From contig CAJNOJ010000194.1 of assembly GCA_905250025.1 (NCBI GenBank), positions 62,001 to 126,000 of the forward strand: DNA of 64,000 nucleotides, read 5' to 3'. How positions within the stretch are numbered: position 1 is the stretch's first letter; every line of letters begins with the position of its first letter. Of the stretch, positions 13,001-26,000 are shown piece after piece. The position numbers and the translations under genes are program-made. Source of the DNA: Adineta ricciae. Taxonomy: Eukaryota; Rotifera; Eurotatoria; Adinetida; Adinetidae. Below the pieces are notes generated by a model that was given only the letters and a program-made list of their open reading frames with translations, did no database searches and was not told the origin of the DNA.

Positions 13001-14257
13001 TCTGTGAATAAATCCGTTGACAATTAATCGTTTTGTGTTTTAGACATTCGATGAAAAATGTATTATAACAAGAAACGTAGGCTTTGAGTATGAATATCTG
13101 CCAACTGTATATTAGGATTATTAGATTTGTTTATGAACTCGGTCCTTTTACAGATACTTCAGTAAAGCTATTGTCATTAGCATTATTAATATGTCAAGAA
13201 ATATTAAATCCAATAGAAAAATGACATTACGGTTCGCTATGAACAAATGATAACAGAATGAATGTCAAGTCAAATTGATATTATAAATTTTACAAATATC
13301 TGTTAAGATATTTTCAATTCTCACTAACTGCGAAGTAAAATATCGGTTAATGCTACTATAGTTTACTCAATTGTCGTTCTATACAGTTGAAAATATTTCA
13401 AAAAGCTGTATGGGAATTGTAGACAGAAGTAGTCGCGCCGTTTGCACGAGAATCTATTAGTAAAATAATAATAAATTCAGTAGATAACTATTTTATGAGA
13501 ACAGCTACACTTCTACAAGACAGTCCAGGGTCTCATTTTGTTCTGTCTTGTTTATCACGATGTACCCAGTTAAATAAATTGTCTTTAATGATGCTGATAT
13601 AAGTGCAATTGTTGATATAGTTTATGCATAAGTAGACACGTACATCAAAGCAGTGTGTTTAAATTACTCGTTTTGCGAAGTGGATATGTGATTATTAGAA
13701 GAAGTTGAAATCATATTTATTAGTATTATATATAGACAATTTCATGATTAGTAAATACTGAATTGATGTTCATTCATTTTCATCAAATCTTGATCATAAG
13801 TGAACAAATATGCGATCATTTAGACGAAAATAATATTCATCAACATTTAATTAATCTTTAAACTGGATCTTTTTATGAACAATCATTCCTTCATCCTCTA
13901 GTAAAACTTACTGTTTGTACATTTTTCTAATGTCATTTTGATTGATGATGACAAATTGTCAGTGATGTTTGAAAACATAAGATGGAAGAGTAGTTGTTAT
14001 TTTGTTTTCAATGATCCTTCGTGTATTAAAGCATATGAATTGCTTCATTTGCTTTTCAGACAGTTAGTCGAACTTTAATTCAATATGTTCAGAAAGAAAA
14101 CTTTCGCTCCCTACTGCTTTTCTCTTTTCGACACGAGAGATATTGAAATTGTTATTTCAAATTTTTCTTGTAATACAGACAAATCAATGTACAAAACAAA
14201 ATCAAATTCTTCTTCATATATAAATATTTGCTTAATAAATTTTCGTGAAAAAGCAAA
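10054..14257. other. 4.2 kb without an intact gene; traces of decayed coding sequence
   Basis: 10.05-11.7 kb is A/T- and pyrimidine-rich (poly-A runs, CT runs, ACACAC at 11446-11457, TATATA at 11493-11504) and probably holds the first intron and promoter of the minus-strand Capicua-like gene. From about 12.65 to 14.25 kb on the plus strand, short peptide-like runs are broken by stops, with intron-like acceptors (for example TTTTACAG near 13145 and CTTTTCAG near 14058). See the pseudogene entry. Confidence 0.4.
12650..14250 (+). pseudogene. Decayed multi-exon gene remnant, family unsure
   Basis: Peptide-like stretches with several in-frame stops: around 13160-13220 (SVKLLSLALLICQEILN), 13385-13590 (AVWEL, then APFARESISKIIINSVDNYF and LQDSPGSHFVLSCLSR) and 13770-13920 (ISEQICDHLDENNIHQHLINL). 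Acceptor-like tracts lie before two of them. The middle part weakly recalls the MHD2 part of Unc13/Munc13 proteins, but that is only an impression. It runs into the 3' end of the convergent TBC1D24 gene. No intact frame longer than about 80 residues. Confidence 0.25.
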
Positions 14258-16360
14258 TTATGACGAAGAAAAATCAAATGCAATCATTTCTAAAATCGAA
14301 ATAGAAAAATACGATTGAGAGCAAAGTGGTTGATTATCAAATGTGTCACAATGTGTTGTGGAACCTTCACACAAGGATTGATCAATCGATAAACCATCAC
14401 CATTTCTATAAATATAAAACAAAAGACTTTCGAAAAAGTCTACTTTAACATCTTCATTACCCTCCGCCAATGATTAATTTTTCATTATCAACAAATAAAA
14501 ACATTTCACGTTTAGCTTGATTCAAACGGTTAGTATCATCGAGATTTTGTCCAACCCAAGCATATCGAGTTTCATGAGGTACAAGTGTAAATAAAAATGA
14601 TTCACCAAAACCAAAATATGCTCGATTATGACGATCAGACCATAGACCAGCACAAAATGCACCAAAAATCTATTTTAAGTCAATCAAATTCGGATTTTTT
14701 TTTCTATACCAAAGAAAACAAAACGAACTCCTACTTCGCCATTTGTTGCTTTGATAATCAATATCGAATGATCAAGTTCGTCGACTTTATTCAATAATGT
14801 TTGCAAACGAAATCCATGTTCGTTCGTTGTAAACACCAACATTGGCTGTGCTAAACTTAACCGCACTGGTAACCAATTCCACAAGGTAACGAACTGAATG
14901 ATAATAGAAAGAAGATGTTCTTCTGTCGAAAACCATTGTCATCGTGATTACTTGCTGTTGGTTGAGCATAGAATTTGTTGGTACATTGATTAAATGTTGT
15001 GGAATTCGCTGATTAGTAAGATTTTCCGTGATATGATTGGGTTTTACATCATCATGTAACATTTGTTGTCGAGTGTTTCGTAAAAGTTTCTCTTCGTGTT
15101 CCATCAATTGTTCTATAGTACGTCGTTTGAAATTTCGAATACGAAATGCAATCTAAAAAAGGAAAACTAATAATAAATCAATGAATATTTTCGATAGAAA
15201 TGACTTACGTGTAAAAGTTTATCAATTGGAACGGAAATTTGCCGACAGAAATCAGCCATTGTTAGATCATTTCCTTGCGTTTGATGTTTGATTCCTATGG
15301 AGACGAATAAGATTATGTAAACCAGAGTGATTTTCTCTGCATACTTTTTGTATACAAATGAACGAGTGTTAAACTGATGCGAAATAAAAGTTTAGGACCT
15401 TCAAAAAGAAAACAATCCATGATTTTCACCTAAAATAAATAGAAAAGTTCAGAAGAATTCTAAATGATACTTTTGTCGTGTTCGTACAATGTAAGAAAAC
15501 GGTAAATAACGGAATATCAACCAGAACCAGTCTTGATAGAAATCTTTCGAATAACGTGAATCGATTATATCAACTGTAGGTTTCTAAATGAAAACAAAAA
15601 GAAATAGAGAACCGATCACATTCAAATCAAGTGAGATTCAACATACATAATGAAGTCTAAGTAACTTTTTAAAAACATTACAATGTGCATCCCATTGAAG
15701 ACGTGTTTCACCACAAAGCCAACTTTTGATTAATAAGCGATTAATTAAATATAAAACTTCATATTCATTGTGATAATGCAAGAGTATCGCAGACAAAGGT
15801 TGCAATGTTGGACAATACGTAACATCAGGATGTTGGAGAGCAAATGTTGAAATAATCCGATGTAGTAACGGATGACCATTGGTTTGATTTAAATGATAAA
15901 AACATAAATTGTTCGTATCGACAAATTTCGGCCATTGATTTTGAACAGGTGCCAATGGATTGAGTTGATTCTCCACAACCATTGTTGACGTTGTTAAACC
16001 TGTTTGAGATCTGTGACGATGTTGTTTCGCGGAATTAGCACGATTTAATGTAGAAATATTCATCCATAGATTCTGTCGAATATTATGATCAATAGGCCAA
16101 AGAACTAATCGTATTAAGTATTTTAAACGATCAAAATCTTCGTTAAGCACGGAATGCGACGTGACACTAAAGGATGAATCAGTTGCTCGCAATGCATGAC
16201 TGTTTGTTTCATTCCATGAAAGAAGATCAATAAGATCTTGATGATGATGATGTTTTTGAAGATTTTGCTGTTGTTGAGATGTTAATGGTTTTAAACTTTC
16301 ACTCAAGAGATTATTGTTAATAACATCACGATAGAACGGTTGATTGATATCATTTGCCAT
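14258..16360 (-). CDS. TBC1D24: TBC1D24 / Skywalker-like protein (TBC + TLDc domains)
   Basis: The first exon (16360 to about 15650) encodes a Gln/His-rich leader, then a TBC (Rab-GAP-like) domain: RLVLWPIDHNIRQNLW, HPDVTYCPTLQPLSAILLHY, and continuing in later exons with DWFWLIFRYLPF and MDCFLFEGPKLLFRISLTL. After a linker, a C-terminal TLDc domain spans about 14900-14260 (GFRLQTLLNKVDELDHSILI, FGAFCAGLWSDR, FGFGESFLFTL, then CDTFDNQPL close to the stop). A TBC followed by a TLDc domain defines TBC1D24, a membrane-associated regulator of vesicle traffic (ARF6/Rab35 and synaptic vesicles in animals). Introns are about 50-60 bp. The 3' end faces the decayed plus-strand remnant. Confidence 0.88.
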
Positions 16361-18360
16361 TTGTCGTCTTTAGTGAACTTAAATTATGTTCCAGCGAAAT
16401 GGAAATAAACGATACACAGACTTGAAGAGCTAAAGTAAGGAAAGAATATGCCGTTTCTTTCTTTCTCTTTCCCTTCTTTTTATTCTGCAACACTCTCGTT
16501 CACCCGTCTATTTCTATATTATTAGATAAGTGTGATGAAAAACTCGCGTTTTCTAGTTTCTTTCCATGGTGAGTCAAGTAGCTGAATAAACAAAAATGAT
16601 CGATCGACACGAGAGAAAAAGAAAAAACAAAGTTTTGACGACTCCTGTTCCATCTAAGAGCATTGTTATTAATTTACACCCTCCTACTTTTCTCCCTCTC
16701 TCTCCCTCTTGTTTTCTTTCTCATCAAAGTCTCCGATAGCACAAGATCGAATGAGTGAATCAATCTGTTCATGCAAACTAGTTTTCGCATCACTTCGCAA
16801 TCGTTCTATGTCGATGTCTAATTTTATATGGCACTCAGTGTCTCAAGGACAAAAGTAATATGAAGTCGTTTCTTGTGTAAAAATAAGTAGGAAACAGGAG
16901 AAAATCTTCATCATCGACAATAACAAACGAAAAGATAAATGAAGGAAAAGGAGGATTCATCAGCGAACAAAGCAAGATATTATTTCCTCCCTATCTTACC
17001 TTTAATCTTCTTTGCCATGTTGGATCGTATGAGAGAACCACGATTTCTTCCATCGCCTTACAACGGATTAATTCCTACAATCAAAATTGAGAATTTTCAA
17101 ATCATCTTCATCAGATCGTCTGATCTTCAATGCTTTGACAGAAACTAGTGATCTGCTTTGTCTTCAAGATTGCTTTTAGTATTTGAATTAAATAAATATT
17201 TATACAGAATGACAAACTCCCGATGACGATCATTCAACAACGAGACGAATTATTTATTCAATGCGTGGTTTTGGTTTTACGCGTTAGTCATTGATCTCTT
17301 CTAATCCTAAGAGAATATGTTCTACAAGAAATCATAACAAAATAAGTGAAGAAAATACGAGACATAAAGTCTGATTTATCCGTCTTGATTGTTCTGCGCT
17401 CGAGAGATAGCCGAAATAGAAACTCATTGATCTTTGCAAGAGGATGATTCCTATTTCGTAGACTACTCGAACAGAAGTGCTTTTTGAGTATGGCAAACAT
17501 TTGATCAATAGCTTTTTGAGCGTCCAAGGATGAATAAACTATGTTTGTCATGTCTTAAAATACTTTCTTTCGCCTGAGAAAATGTATTTTTTGGGAAGAC
17601 TTGAGCTACAATTAGTCTTCGTTTAGTTAGTCACGAATTTTCATTTCCAACATGTATGTGAACGGTAGGTTAACCCAAAGGCAAAACTGCTTTTTTCCTT
17701 ATCAAATTCCATTTTCTGTACTCGATCAGAAAGAGTGAATAGCAGCCGTATGTTGTGATCAAAAAACCTCTAAAACAATGAGCTCGTTGAACAAATGTTC
17801 GAAAATAATGAATTATTCAACGAGGTAAACGTTTCTATAGTGTATATGAAAGAGAATAAAATATGATTGTCGTTGGCAGAAAGGAAAAACAAGTTATATT
17901 CTTTTCTTTCTATTCGATTAGAGCCGGTTGATTGTGAAAGCAAAGGTATGACTTTTCTGCTTTATATCTATTCATAGTAACAACACAATGAGAATAATTT
18001 TCAACCGGATAGTATGTGGAGACATTTTTTGTCGTCTGATTACAATGAAACTTGTTCATTCGACTTTAATCGACTAAAATCGGTGTTATGGAAGATATGA
18101 ATTATTAATTTCGATTGAAATATCTCGCAATCGACAAGTGATTAATCGGCTTTCCTGCTTACGCGGTATCAAACATTAAAAAAAAAGAAGAAAAGTACGA
18201 ACCAACTCAGATAAAATATGTTTTTCGAAAACGAGTTGTTCATCTACTGTAGTGACAGTTTGATGCTCTACGTCATCTTCTGAACATACAAAAATGTTGT
18301 TCGAAGAGAGAACAACCTGATATAGTAATCACAAAACACATAAATTTAATCATTGTCCTG
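16361..18360. other. Gene-free 2.0 kb upstream of TBC1D24
   Basis: Holds the TBC1D24 promoter side (CTTTCTTTCTCTTTCCC tracts at 16455-16480 and a CTCTCTCCCTCTC tract at 16691-16710). I found no convincing coding region; the short open frames here show no recognisable motif. Confidence 0.5.
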
Positions 18361-18610
18361 AATGACCTTTGGTTTTATTCATTTTGGCTTATGTTTCGTA
18401 AATTCTATGAATGTTTCAGATGTACGATAAAGAAACAACTTTATAAGTGACATGTTCTGTCCTCGAATCGGATAAATACTACGCAAAAACTACCATAAAC
18501 GTTCGACACTCGGTAATTTCTTAAACATAATTGTTAGACTTGTTTAAGGAATTGTACATAACCATCGTGCAACAACAGTGACGACTGTTGTGTACAAACT
18601 AATAATTTTA
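18361..18610 (-). pseudogene. Broken partial copy of the last PIEZO exon
   Basis: Aligns by eye with 20084-20345, the C-terminal PIEZO exon, in the same orientation: matching blocks include GTTTCGTAAATT, GTTTCAG, CGATAAAGAAAC, CGTTCAACAC/CGTTCGACAC and GTTGTGTACAA. The translated copy keeps IISLYTTVVTVVAR, against RIIGLYTTFVIVVAR in the gene, but frameshifts and stops break the rest. It is clearly older than a recent tandem copy. Confidence 0.75.
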
Positions 18611-18696
18611 TGTTCAAAAATCAACCCATGGAATATGAATTCGGAAATTCGATTCTGATGGGTAAATATGTCATCCGTATGGAAGTTTTGATAAAA

Positions 18697-18888
18697 CGGA
18701 AAATCGACAAAAAGAAATTTGGACAACGGAATTTCTGCAAGAGGGTGAGGGTGTGGGTAAGTCAGGGCAGTACGATACGACATGAATCTTTGTACTGACA
18801 TACTCCTAGGAAAGCCTATGCAGTTTTTCAAATCTTCAAGATTGTCTAAAGTCCGTTGTCCAAATTTCTATTGTCGATTTTCCACTAA
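18697..18888. repeat. Inverted repeat with about 38-bp arms
   Basis: 18697-18735 and 18850-18888 are near-perfect reverse complements (arm core GACAACGGA / TCCGTTGTC plus AAATTTCTNTTGTCGATTTTCC), separated by about 115 bp. A small fold-back repeat; no coding content. Confidence 0.6.
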
Positions 18889-19059
18889 ACCGAATTAGTG
18901 TGTAGGTCAATTGAGTGATGAATATCATTTCAAGTCGAAAACCTTGATTAATGTTTTCATTCGGACGATAAAGTTTATCGACTGAACGTAATTCATATAT
19001 GAGCTCCAGTAATATATGAATTTGACATCGTTTGTTGTGTCATACCAATTGAAAGAAAG

Positions 19060-19320
19060 ATGAGTTGTAAATTTTGCGATAAGGATGACACTGAATCAAG
19101 AGTATGTAGAGCCGGATTTGTACAATTGTTTTGTGTTATTCAAAAGAATGATTTTTTAAATTTCATGCACAACATAAATCTTTGTTAGCGCAATGCAAAC
19201 AATTCAATGAACAATGTTGTCGAATTACTCAATATGGTCTTGAAAGTATTGAAACATGTGAAAAGCAACATTGACGATCTAGATAAACATGTAGAAAAAA
19301 ATTTGAAAAGCACTTATTTT
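19060..19320 (+). pseudogene. Short Cys-rich coding remnant, possibly B-box/zinc-finger type
   Basis: ATG at 19060 opens a 42-codon frame starting MSCKFCDKDDTESRVCRAG, with closely spaced Cys residues as in B-box zinc fingers. It stops near 19188, and a second frame (LAQCKQFNEQCCRITQYG) continues with a shift. Likely a decayed fragment; family not certain. Confidence 0.25.
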
Positions 19321-19454
19321 AATCTTCTTATTCATTGATTAACACGGACAAAAAAAAAGAAATTTTTATTCTTTTCTGTACTCCATATTACTTTTCATTC
19401 CATTGATAGATTCTTCTTCTTATCTTTTTATTAATAAAATTTCATTGACTTTCA

Positions 19455-19575
19455 AACATTGAGTTTGTCTCTATGATATTGAGCAATACACAAGAGAAAA
19501 GAGAGAATCTTCAAGATAAACTTCCATTTTCATTCTTGTTTTTCTATAATAATCTTCAATTTTATTCTGATTTAC
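19455..19575 (-). repeat. Duplicate of the PIEZO 3' untranslated region
   Basis: Direct repeat of 19897-20085: shared words include ATGATATTGAGCAATACACAA, GAGAAAATCTTCAAGATAAAC (one mismatch) and TTTTATTCTGA at the far end. About 75 bp present in the gene copy is absent here. The match stops just where the PIEZO coding sequence would begin. Confidence 0.7.
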
Positions 19576-20078
19576 ACATCGAGTGAATCGGTCATAATAA
19601 AATCTAGCGTCACGCTCAAAAATGATTCGAACGTGGTTACAGTCGATTGACTTTTGTCATTTTATCGAACTACACAAACCTTTTAAAGAAATGAAGAAAA
19701 CAGAATAAAGTTCTTCTATCTGTTTGAAATTGATCAGCAATTCATTCAATATACTGATAGCAAAAAAACATGTTTGTGCATTTTATGCTCTATTTTAGCT
19801 TTCAAACTGAAACAGATACAAAAAAATACTGTTTTAAAGGTACAACAATAGAGCATAGTAATCACGAAACGTTTAGAAACTAGATAGACAAGAAAATAAA
19901 CATTGAGTATGTCTCTATGATATTGAGCAATACACAAAAGAAAAGAGAAAATCTTCAAGATAAACTCAGATTACATATCACAAAAACAAGAAGAAGAAAA
20001 AATGAACAAAACACAGAAAATACGATCAAATACTGCCGATCCATTTTCATTCTTTTTTTTTTAAAATAATCTTCGATT

Positions 20079-23000
20079 TTATTCTGACTTAGGTTTCGTA
20101 AATTGTATCAATGTTTCAGGTGAACGATAAAGAAACAAAAGTTTAGCAAATAATTGTTCTTCGATTAGCAAGATGTTGTGCTCTCGGACAAGATATATAT
20201 CACGTAAAAGGTGCCAGAGGCGTTCAACACTTGGCAGTTCATTGAATATGATTGTGCGACTTGTTTGGAGAATTGTGCGTAATAATCGAGCAACAACAAT
20301 AACGAATGTTGTGTACAAGCCAATGATTCTACATGTAGACAAAACAAACATGAATTCGATGACACAATTGTGACAAATGAAATCACTTACCCATATCTGG
20401 TAAGAAATGAGATATTTGCTGGTGACACTTTGTCGTTGAAAAACATCATTGTCAAGTATTGTGGATTATTCGGAGAACCTGAAAACATCAATCTGTTTCA
20501 ATTGAAATTGATTTCATTCGTTGACTTACATGACGGAATGAAACTATATTGATGTTTTTTTGTTGATTCGTCTAGTTTAGTTATGTTTTCATTCACTTCC
20601 CACCAAACATCTGTACTGTTCGGAATCGTTTTTGTACGATTTAGACCCATAGTTATGTTGGCATAGTACTCATTGATGAAAACTAGAATCGACAGTGAAA
20701 TTGAATTGAAAATGATGATCTCAAACAAGCTCACTATTCTTCAATGATTCGATTTCTTCTGGATTGGCTTTGGGTTTGACATGTAAAAAGCGTGGCATTA
20801 AATTTGCGATGGTGAAGTTTCTGGAAAAAAAAGAAAAGCAACATAGATGAAACTCTTTCTTTTTCTCTTATTTAAATTTACATGGAAATTTGCTGATCAA
20901 CTGTTCCATTTAACATTTCAATGAGTGCATCTCGAATCGTTCGATCACTTGCTGTTATATCAACTATATGCTCTCCTGCGACTACAGCTGCTATATCACC
21001 AGAACTATCTTGATTCGGTGGATTGCGTGTAATTGTATATGAAAATCGTACAGGCACTGTGACATCTGAACGTAAATTATTCACGACTATATCACGTATC
21101 GGCTGGCTAATTTTCCACAGATCAACGCTTGTGGCAAATAGATTTACACATCGGATATCATCTGGATTGAAATCACGTAAAAACGCATTAGCACTATCCT
21201 AAAACATATTCATTTGAATATTATTTCTCGATTATTTTGCAGATTTCACTTTTAGAGTTGGTGATGCACTTAGTGCATCAATCTTCTCGCGTAAAAGTCT
21301 GGAATCTTCAGATTTGAATTCTTTTAGATCAATATCTTGTGCAGTCATTTGATAGATTGGCTAGAAAAATAAAATAATTAGCAGGAAAAATAAACAAGAA
21401 ATCGTATTACTAAATAACCACCAAGTTTAATCTCGACATTGACTTCTTTCGGTGGATTAGGTTGATAAAATGATGAAGAAAATGAGAAGAATAATAATGG
21501 AAACCAAATTAGTAGAATGAGAAGGGCTAATAATGAACCACCGACACCATATTTAGTAATTTTCGGTCGCGTCACGCCACGTTCAGTGGGATATTTCTAA
21601 AACGATACATTTTCCTTCGTTACAATTCTTTTCGCTTTTACCTTTTCAGCCCATCGAGCACATTTCAACAGATAAACATTTGAATAGATATCTTCTAGTT
21701 GCAACCAACTCGACAATCCAAGTGCTGTGTCAGTAAATATCCAATCCATAATTGTTCGTAATTCCAATAAAAATGGAATTAATAAATATCTAAGAAATAT
21801 GTTACTCAATTTTGTTCATTCAGTTTCGACAAATCCTACCCTCGGTATAAAACTTGATTGATATAATTAAAGCGTTTCATTAGAAAATTGCCAGCAATTC
21901 GTTGTGGATAACCCAATCGAACTTGAATTGATGAATAACCAAAATAGATACATTTGAATAAATACCAGAATTGAGCAGCTCGATTTTGACGAAATTTCCT
22001 TGAAAAGAATGTTGTTCTCTTGATAGATTCTATTCAAACTATTTCTCTACATACGTATGTGTGATACCCGGCAAGATGAAAAACAGCCATATATGAACGC
22101 CGATGACTTGAAACAATTGAAAAAATAGTTTTCCACGAACATTTCGTCGTAAGTAAAGTGCACGATCAATAACAATTAACAAAAATTGAATCAATAACAT
22201 CACAAGAAAAGCGACCGGAACCTTTTCATCAAAACGAGCAAACTAGTTTCTTTTTCGTGCAATAAATCATCTTACTTTATTTTCTTTGATAGTTTGTACA
22301 ACATTACCAGCAGCGCGTTCCTAAACGTACCAATCAAATATGTTTTTCACTATTATCAAATAAAAAAGCGGACAGAGATGTGCTACGATCAATATGAACT
22401 ATCAAGTGACAGGAGAAGGGAATGTCTAATCCTATTGATTACAAACACCGAAGTGAATATAAGAATTTACCCTTTGACTTTCGGTTAACTGGAAGAGAAT
22501 GAGTATTAAAAACAAAGAAACAAAAATAAAATCTATCAAAAATGACTTACACCGAATTGACTATAGAAACCGATGACGATAATCATATTGATAAAATCAC
22601 AAAAGAACATCGGTGCATAAACATCGCGAACAAACAACGCTGGTTGAAGTTTTCGATAGAAATCGATGATTAATTTAATAAAATTTGCACTAGGAAAGAT
22701 ATGAAATGATTTTTAATGAGAATTGAACGCTTTTCCTTTTACCTTCGAACTTTCGGTGGCTCGAATTGATCAATTTCCTGTTGTTCCTCAGAAGTGACAC
22801 CACCATCAGCTGAACCTAGTCATAAAGTCAGCATATGTTGAATGGAAAATCTTCCTTTTAGACTTACTATCTAGGGCACCTCGCTCTGCTTTCCAAAGTC
22901 CAAGTTGTTTTAGAATAGATCGATGCAGAAACAATGACAATAAGAGAAAGAGATCAGCGACTGAAGCGGCATTTTCTTTTCGATTAATTCCAATAATGTT

Positions 23001-26000
23001 CACTGCTGCTAGAGGACCATCCGTATCTATCTTATCTGGTGAATTCCACGGATAGAATCGAAATTGAAATATATATTTAATCACAATCATTGCTTCGGTG
23101 TATGTAATGATTGTAATCCAGTAATTTCTCGATGGTCGAGACGATAGCATAGCCCAAAGAAAGATGGATAATGGTAATGGCATTGAAAGAAGTGCGCCTG
23201 ATGTTAGATGATTGATGATCATTGCAGAGTAACAAAGAAGTTCTGAACGTGACATTGTAAAATAGAATAGGGAGTCAAATAAACGATAGAGACGTGAACG
23301 TTGACATAGATCAGTCGTTTGAGAAAGAGTTCGAGTACGGCGTGATCTGAAATGAAGTTATTCAAATGAACAATCATTTACTGGTAACAAAAAAAAAGAC
23401 GAACTCAGGTAAATGATCGCCTTGTCCAACTTGATCGAGATTGACGACGGATGCCTACAATTACAATAGTTCGTTTATGTTGAAAATGTTGAATATTTTT
23501 ACGGATGCCGCAAGTGATTGAGCACGAATTCGTTCTTCCTGTTGATTAATTTTATCCAACGATTTCATTTCCGATAGTTTTTTCGAAACTTCACGATAAT
23601 CTCGCGAACTTCGATTGAATAAGTCGATGAAATAATCGATAACAATACGACCAATCAGACGCATTTTATTCAGGATTGATTTACTCGTACTTTTACTTTT
23701 AACTAATGGAAAATCTTAAATAAATAAAATGATTACCAAATCAAATCTTCTCTACCTTTTGGTTCAACGCTCGGTTCTTGTTCTGACGTGGGTGTCAATG
23801 GTAAAACTGTAATAGTTGTGATGTCAGTAGGTTGTTCAAGTGGAGATACTGGTGTTTCAGGAAACTCTTGACTAGTTGATTCAGGTATAGTCGGTGGTGG
23901 TGGTTCTGAAAAACAGGTTTGTATCAAAGAGAAAGATTTTTTTTAGGGAAAATTTACTATCTGCAGCAACGGCAGCAGCTGCATCTTTGTCACTCGCTGT
24001 TAGAACTTGAAGAATCTATCGGAGAAAATAATGACTTAGATTGATAGAAGATTTTGTTTGATTTACTTGTTCTTGTGCAACTGTTGCTTCATCTTGTTTT
24101 CCTTCATCTTCTTCCTCATCAGATTGATAATCAAACATGTAGTAATCTCCTGATCGAATGGCTAGAATGGAATGATTAAAAGGTTGAAAACTAATTGACT
24201 TTAAAGTGATTTTAAATAAACCTTCGAAATGTTCTGTTGCGTCGAGAAGTACAACTGCTGATCGACTTCCTGATTGATGTTGTTTCGATTGTTGCTTGGA
24301 TTGTTGTTCAAGCTGTTGATCCTTAATACGATCTAAGCTTTTGCGAATTTTTTTCACTGTTAGGTCTTCCCGTTTGCTGTCTTCTTCAATTCGTTTCTGT
24401 GAAATTTCAGTGAATAAAACGGCACCTTGACTTGCAAGTTTCGCTTGTGAACGAAGTTCAGCAACAATATGTTCCCAGTAATAGCTCGCAAAGATTCGTT
24501 TTTGCAATAATAAGAATATCAAGCAAAAGCCATCCCTATTCAGCAAAGTCTAAAGAAAGCAGATTTCTATGCAAAACAATCTTACATGAATAGATTGGCA
24601 TCTTTTGGATTTCGATCACATTGTTGATTGATGGCTGAAAAACAAAGAAGTCGAAGATTTTATATTAGAAGAAAAAACGAAATGCTCGAGAAATTTTATA
24701 CCATCAAACGATGCACCACAATCTCTTGGAGGAATGAAATCTGATTTTAAGCATGGTACAAGCAGATCAATGAATGTGCAGAATGGTGATGATGTACGTA
24801 TACTTCCTGCACAAGGCGTTGATGGATAGAGGAAGATGCAGACCGCCACCTAGAGAGAATCGGAACTAGCAATCATAATCGTATGAAGAGAAGGAATTTA
24901 TTTCATTATGTCCCGGTAAAATCAAATCAATATCGATTTACTTTCGCTGTCTATTTTTATACAGACGACAGCAAAGATTTCCTGAATACTACATTGCGCT
25001 GAGGCAAGATCAACACAAGCAACTATCTGAAAATAAGTTTGCTAACGGACAAGAGAAGACAAGCATTCCCATGTGTTCTTTACGTACCTGTAAACATGCT
25101 TTGATGAATATCACCGAAAAACAGTAGTAAATCAGATAGCCCCATCTATAAGATAAATCGAATATGAATTTGATGCGTAAAATGCATTATAACAACTTAC
25201 AATCGAAGCATGACTGTCACGCGTTTTGTTAGAAAATCTTGTCCGTACCAAAAGAAATAGAAACATGCGATTAGATAACCAAGTCCCAGTAGACTAATTC
25301 TAGTTGTTCCAGCTAGGTAAACAATCGATAGAACACTCCATGCGCCATACATAAATATCGCATATTTTATATGATCAAGCCAATGTCGTTTATTAAGAAC
25401 GAAATCCCATGTGGGATTATTCTCGTAAATATCTTTATCATAAATGATTTCACGATTTGATCCACCCGCTTCAACATAGATACGATCCTTTTCATTCGTT
25501 TCATATTTAAATACACGCCATTGTTGACAAGCGAAAAGCAATTGAAAGAAATCAGCTAAATGAAATACAAAACTCAATGAAGACACGTTGTCAACAAACA
25601 CTTTTACCAATCAATTGTGTTGCCAATGGTGGTTTATTATAATCCGGTAAAAATAACCAACGTTTCAATTGTGGCCATCCATCGAGATCAACGCTAGTCC
25701 ATGGATATTCTGTAAAGCAGATGTAGAACATCAAACACAAAGTTAAAAAACATTTTTCTACTTACCGAAACAAAGAAATGGTGGTGCTCCAACAACACCC
25801 ATATATTGCAATGGAAAAGCAAAGATTAAGAACATTATATAGAATAACCATATTCGTTGAATCGATCTTCGACTTGAGATTAGAAATATACCTAACCAAA
25901 TTGCATAGAGCACAGCCATAATGTCCAATCGAACACCAATGACAATAACTGTTGTTATATAACATATCTAATTTGATTAAAAACAAGTTGAATGTATTCA

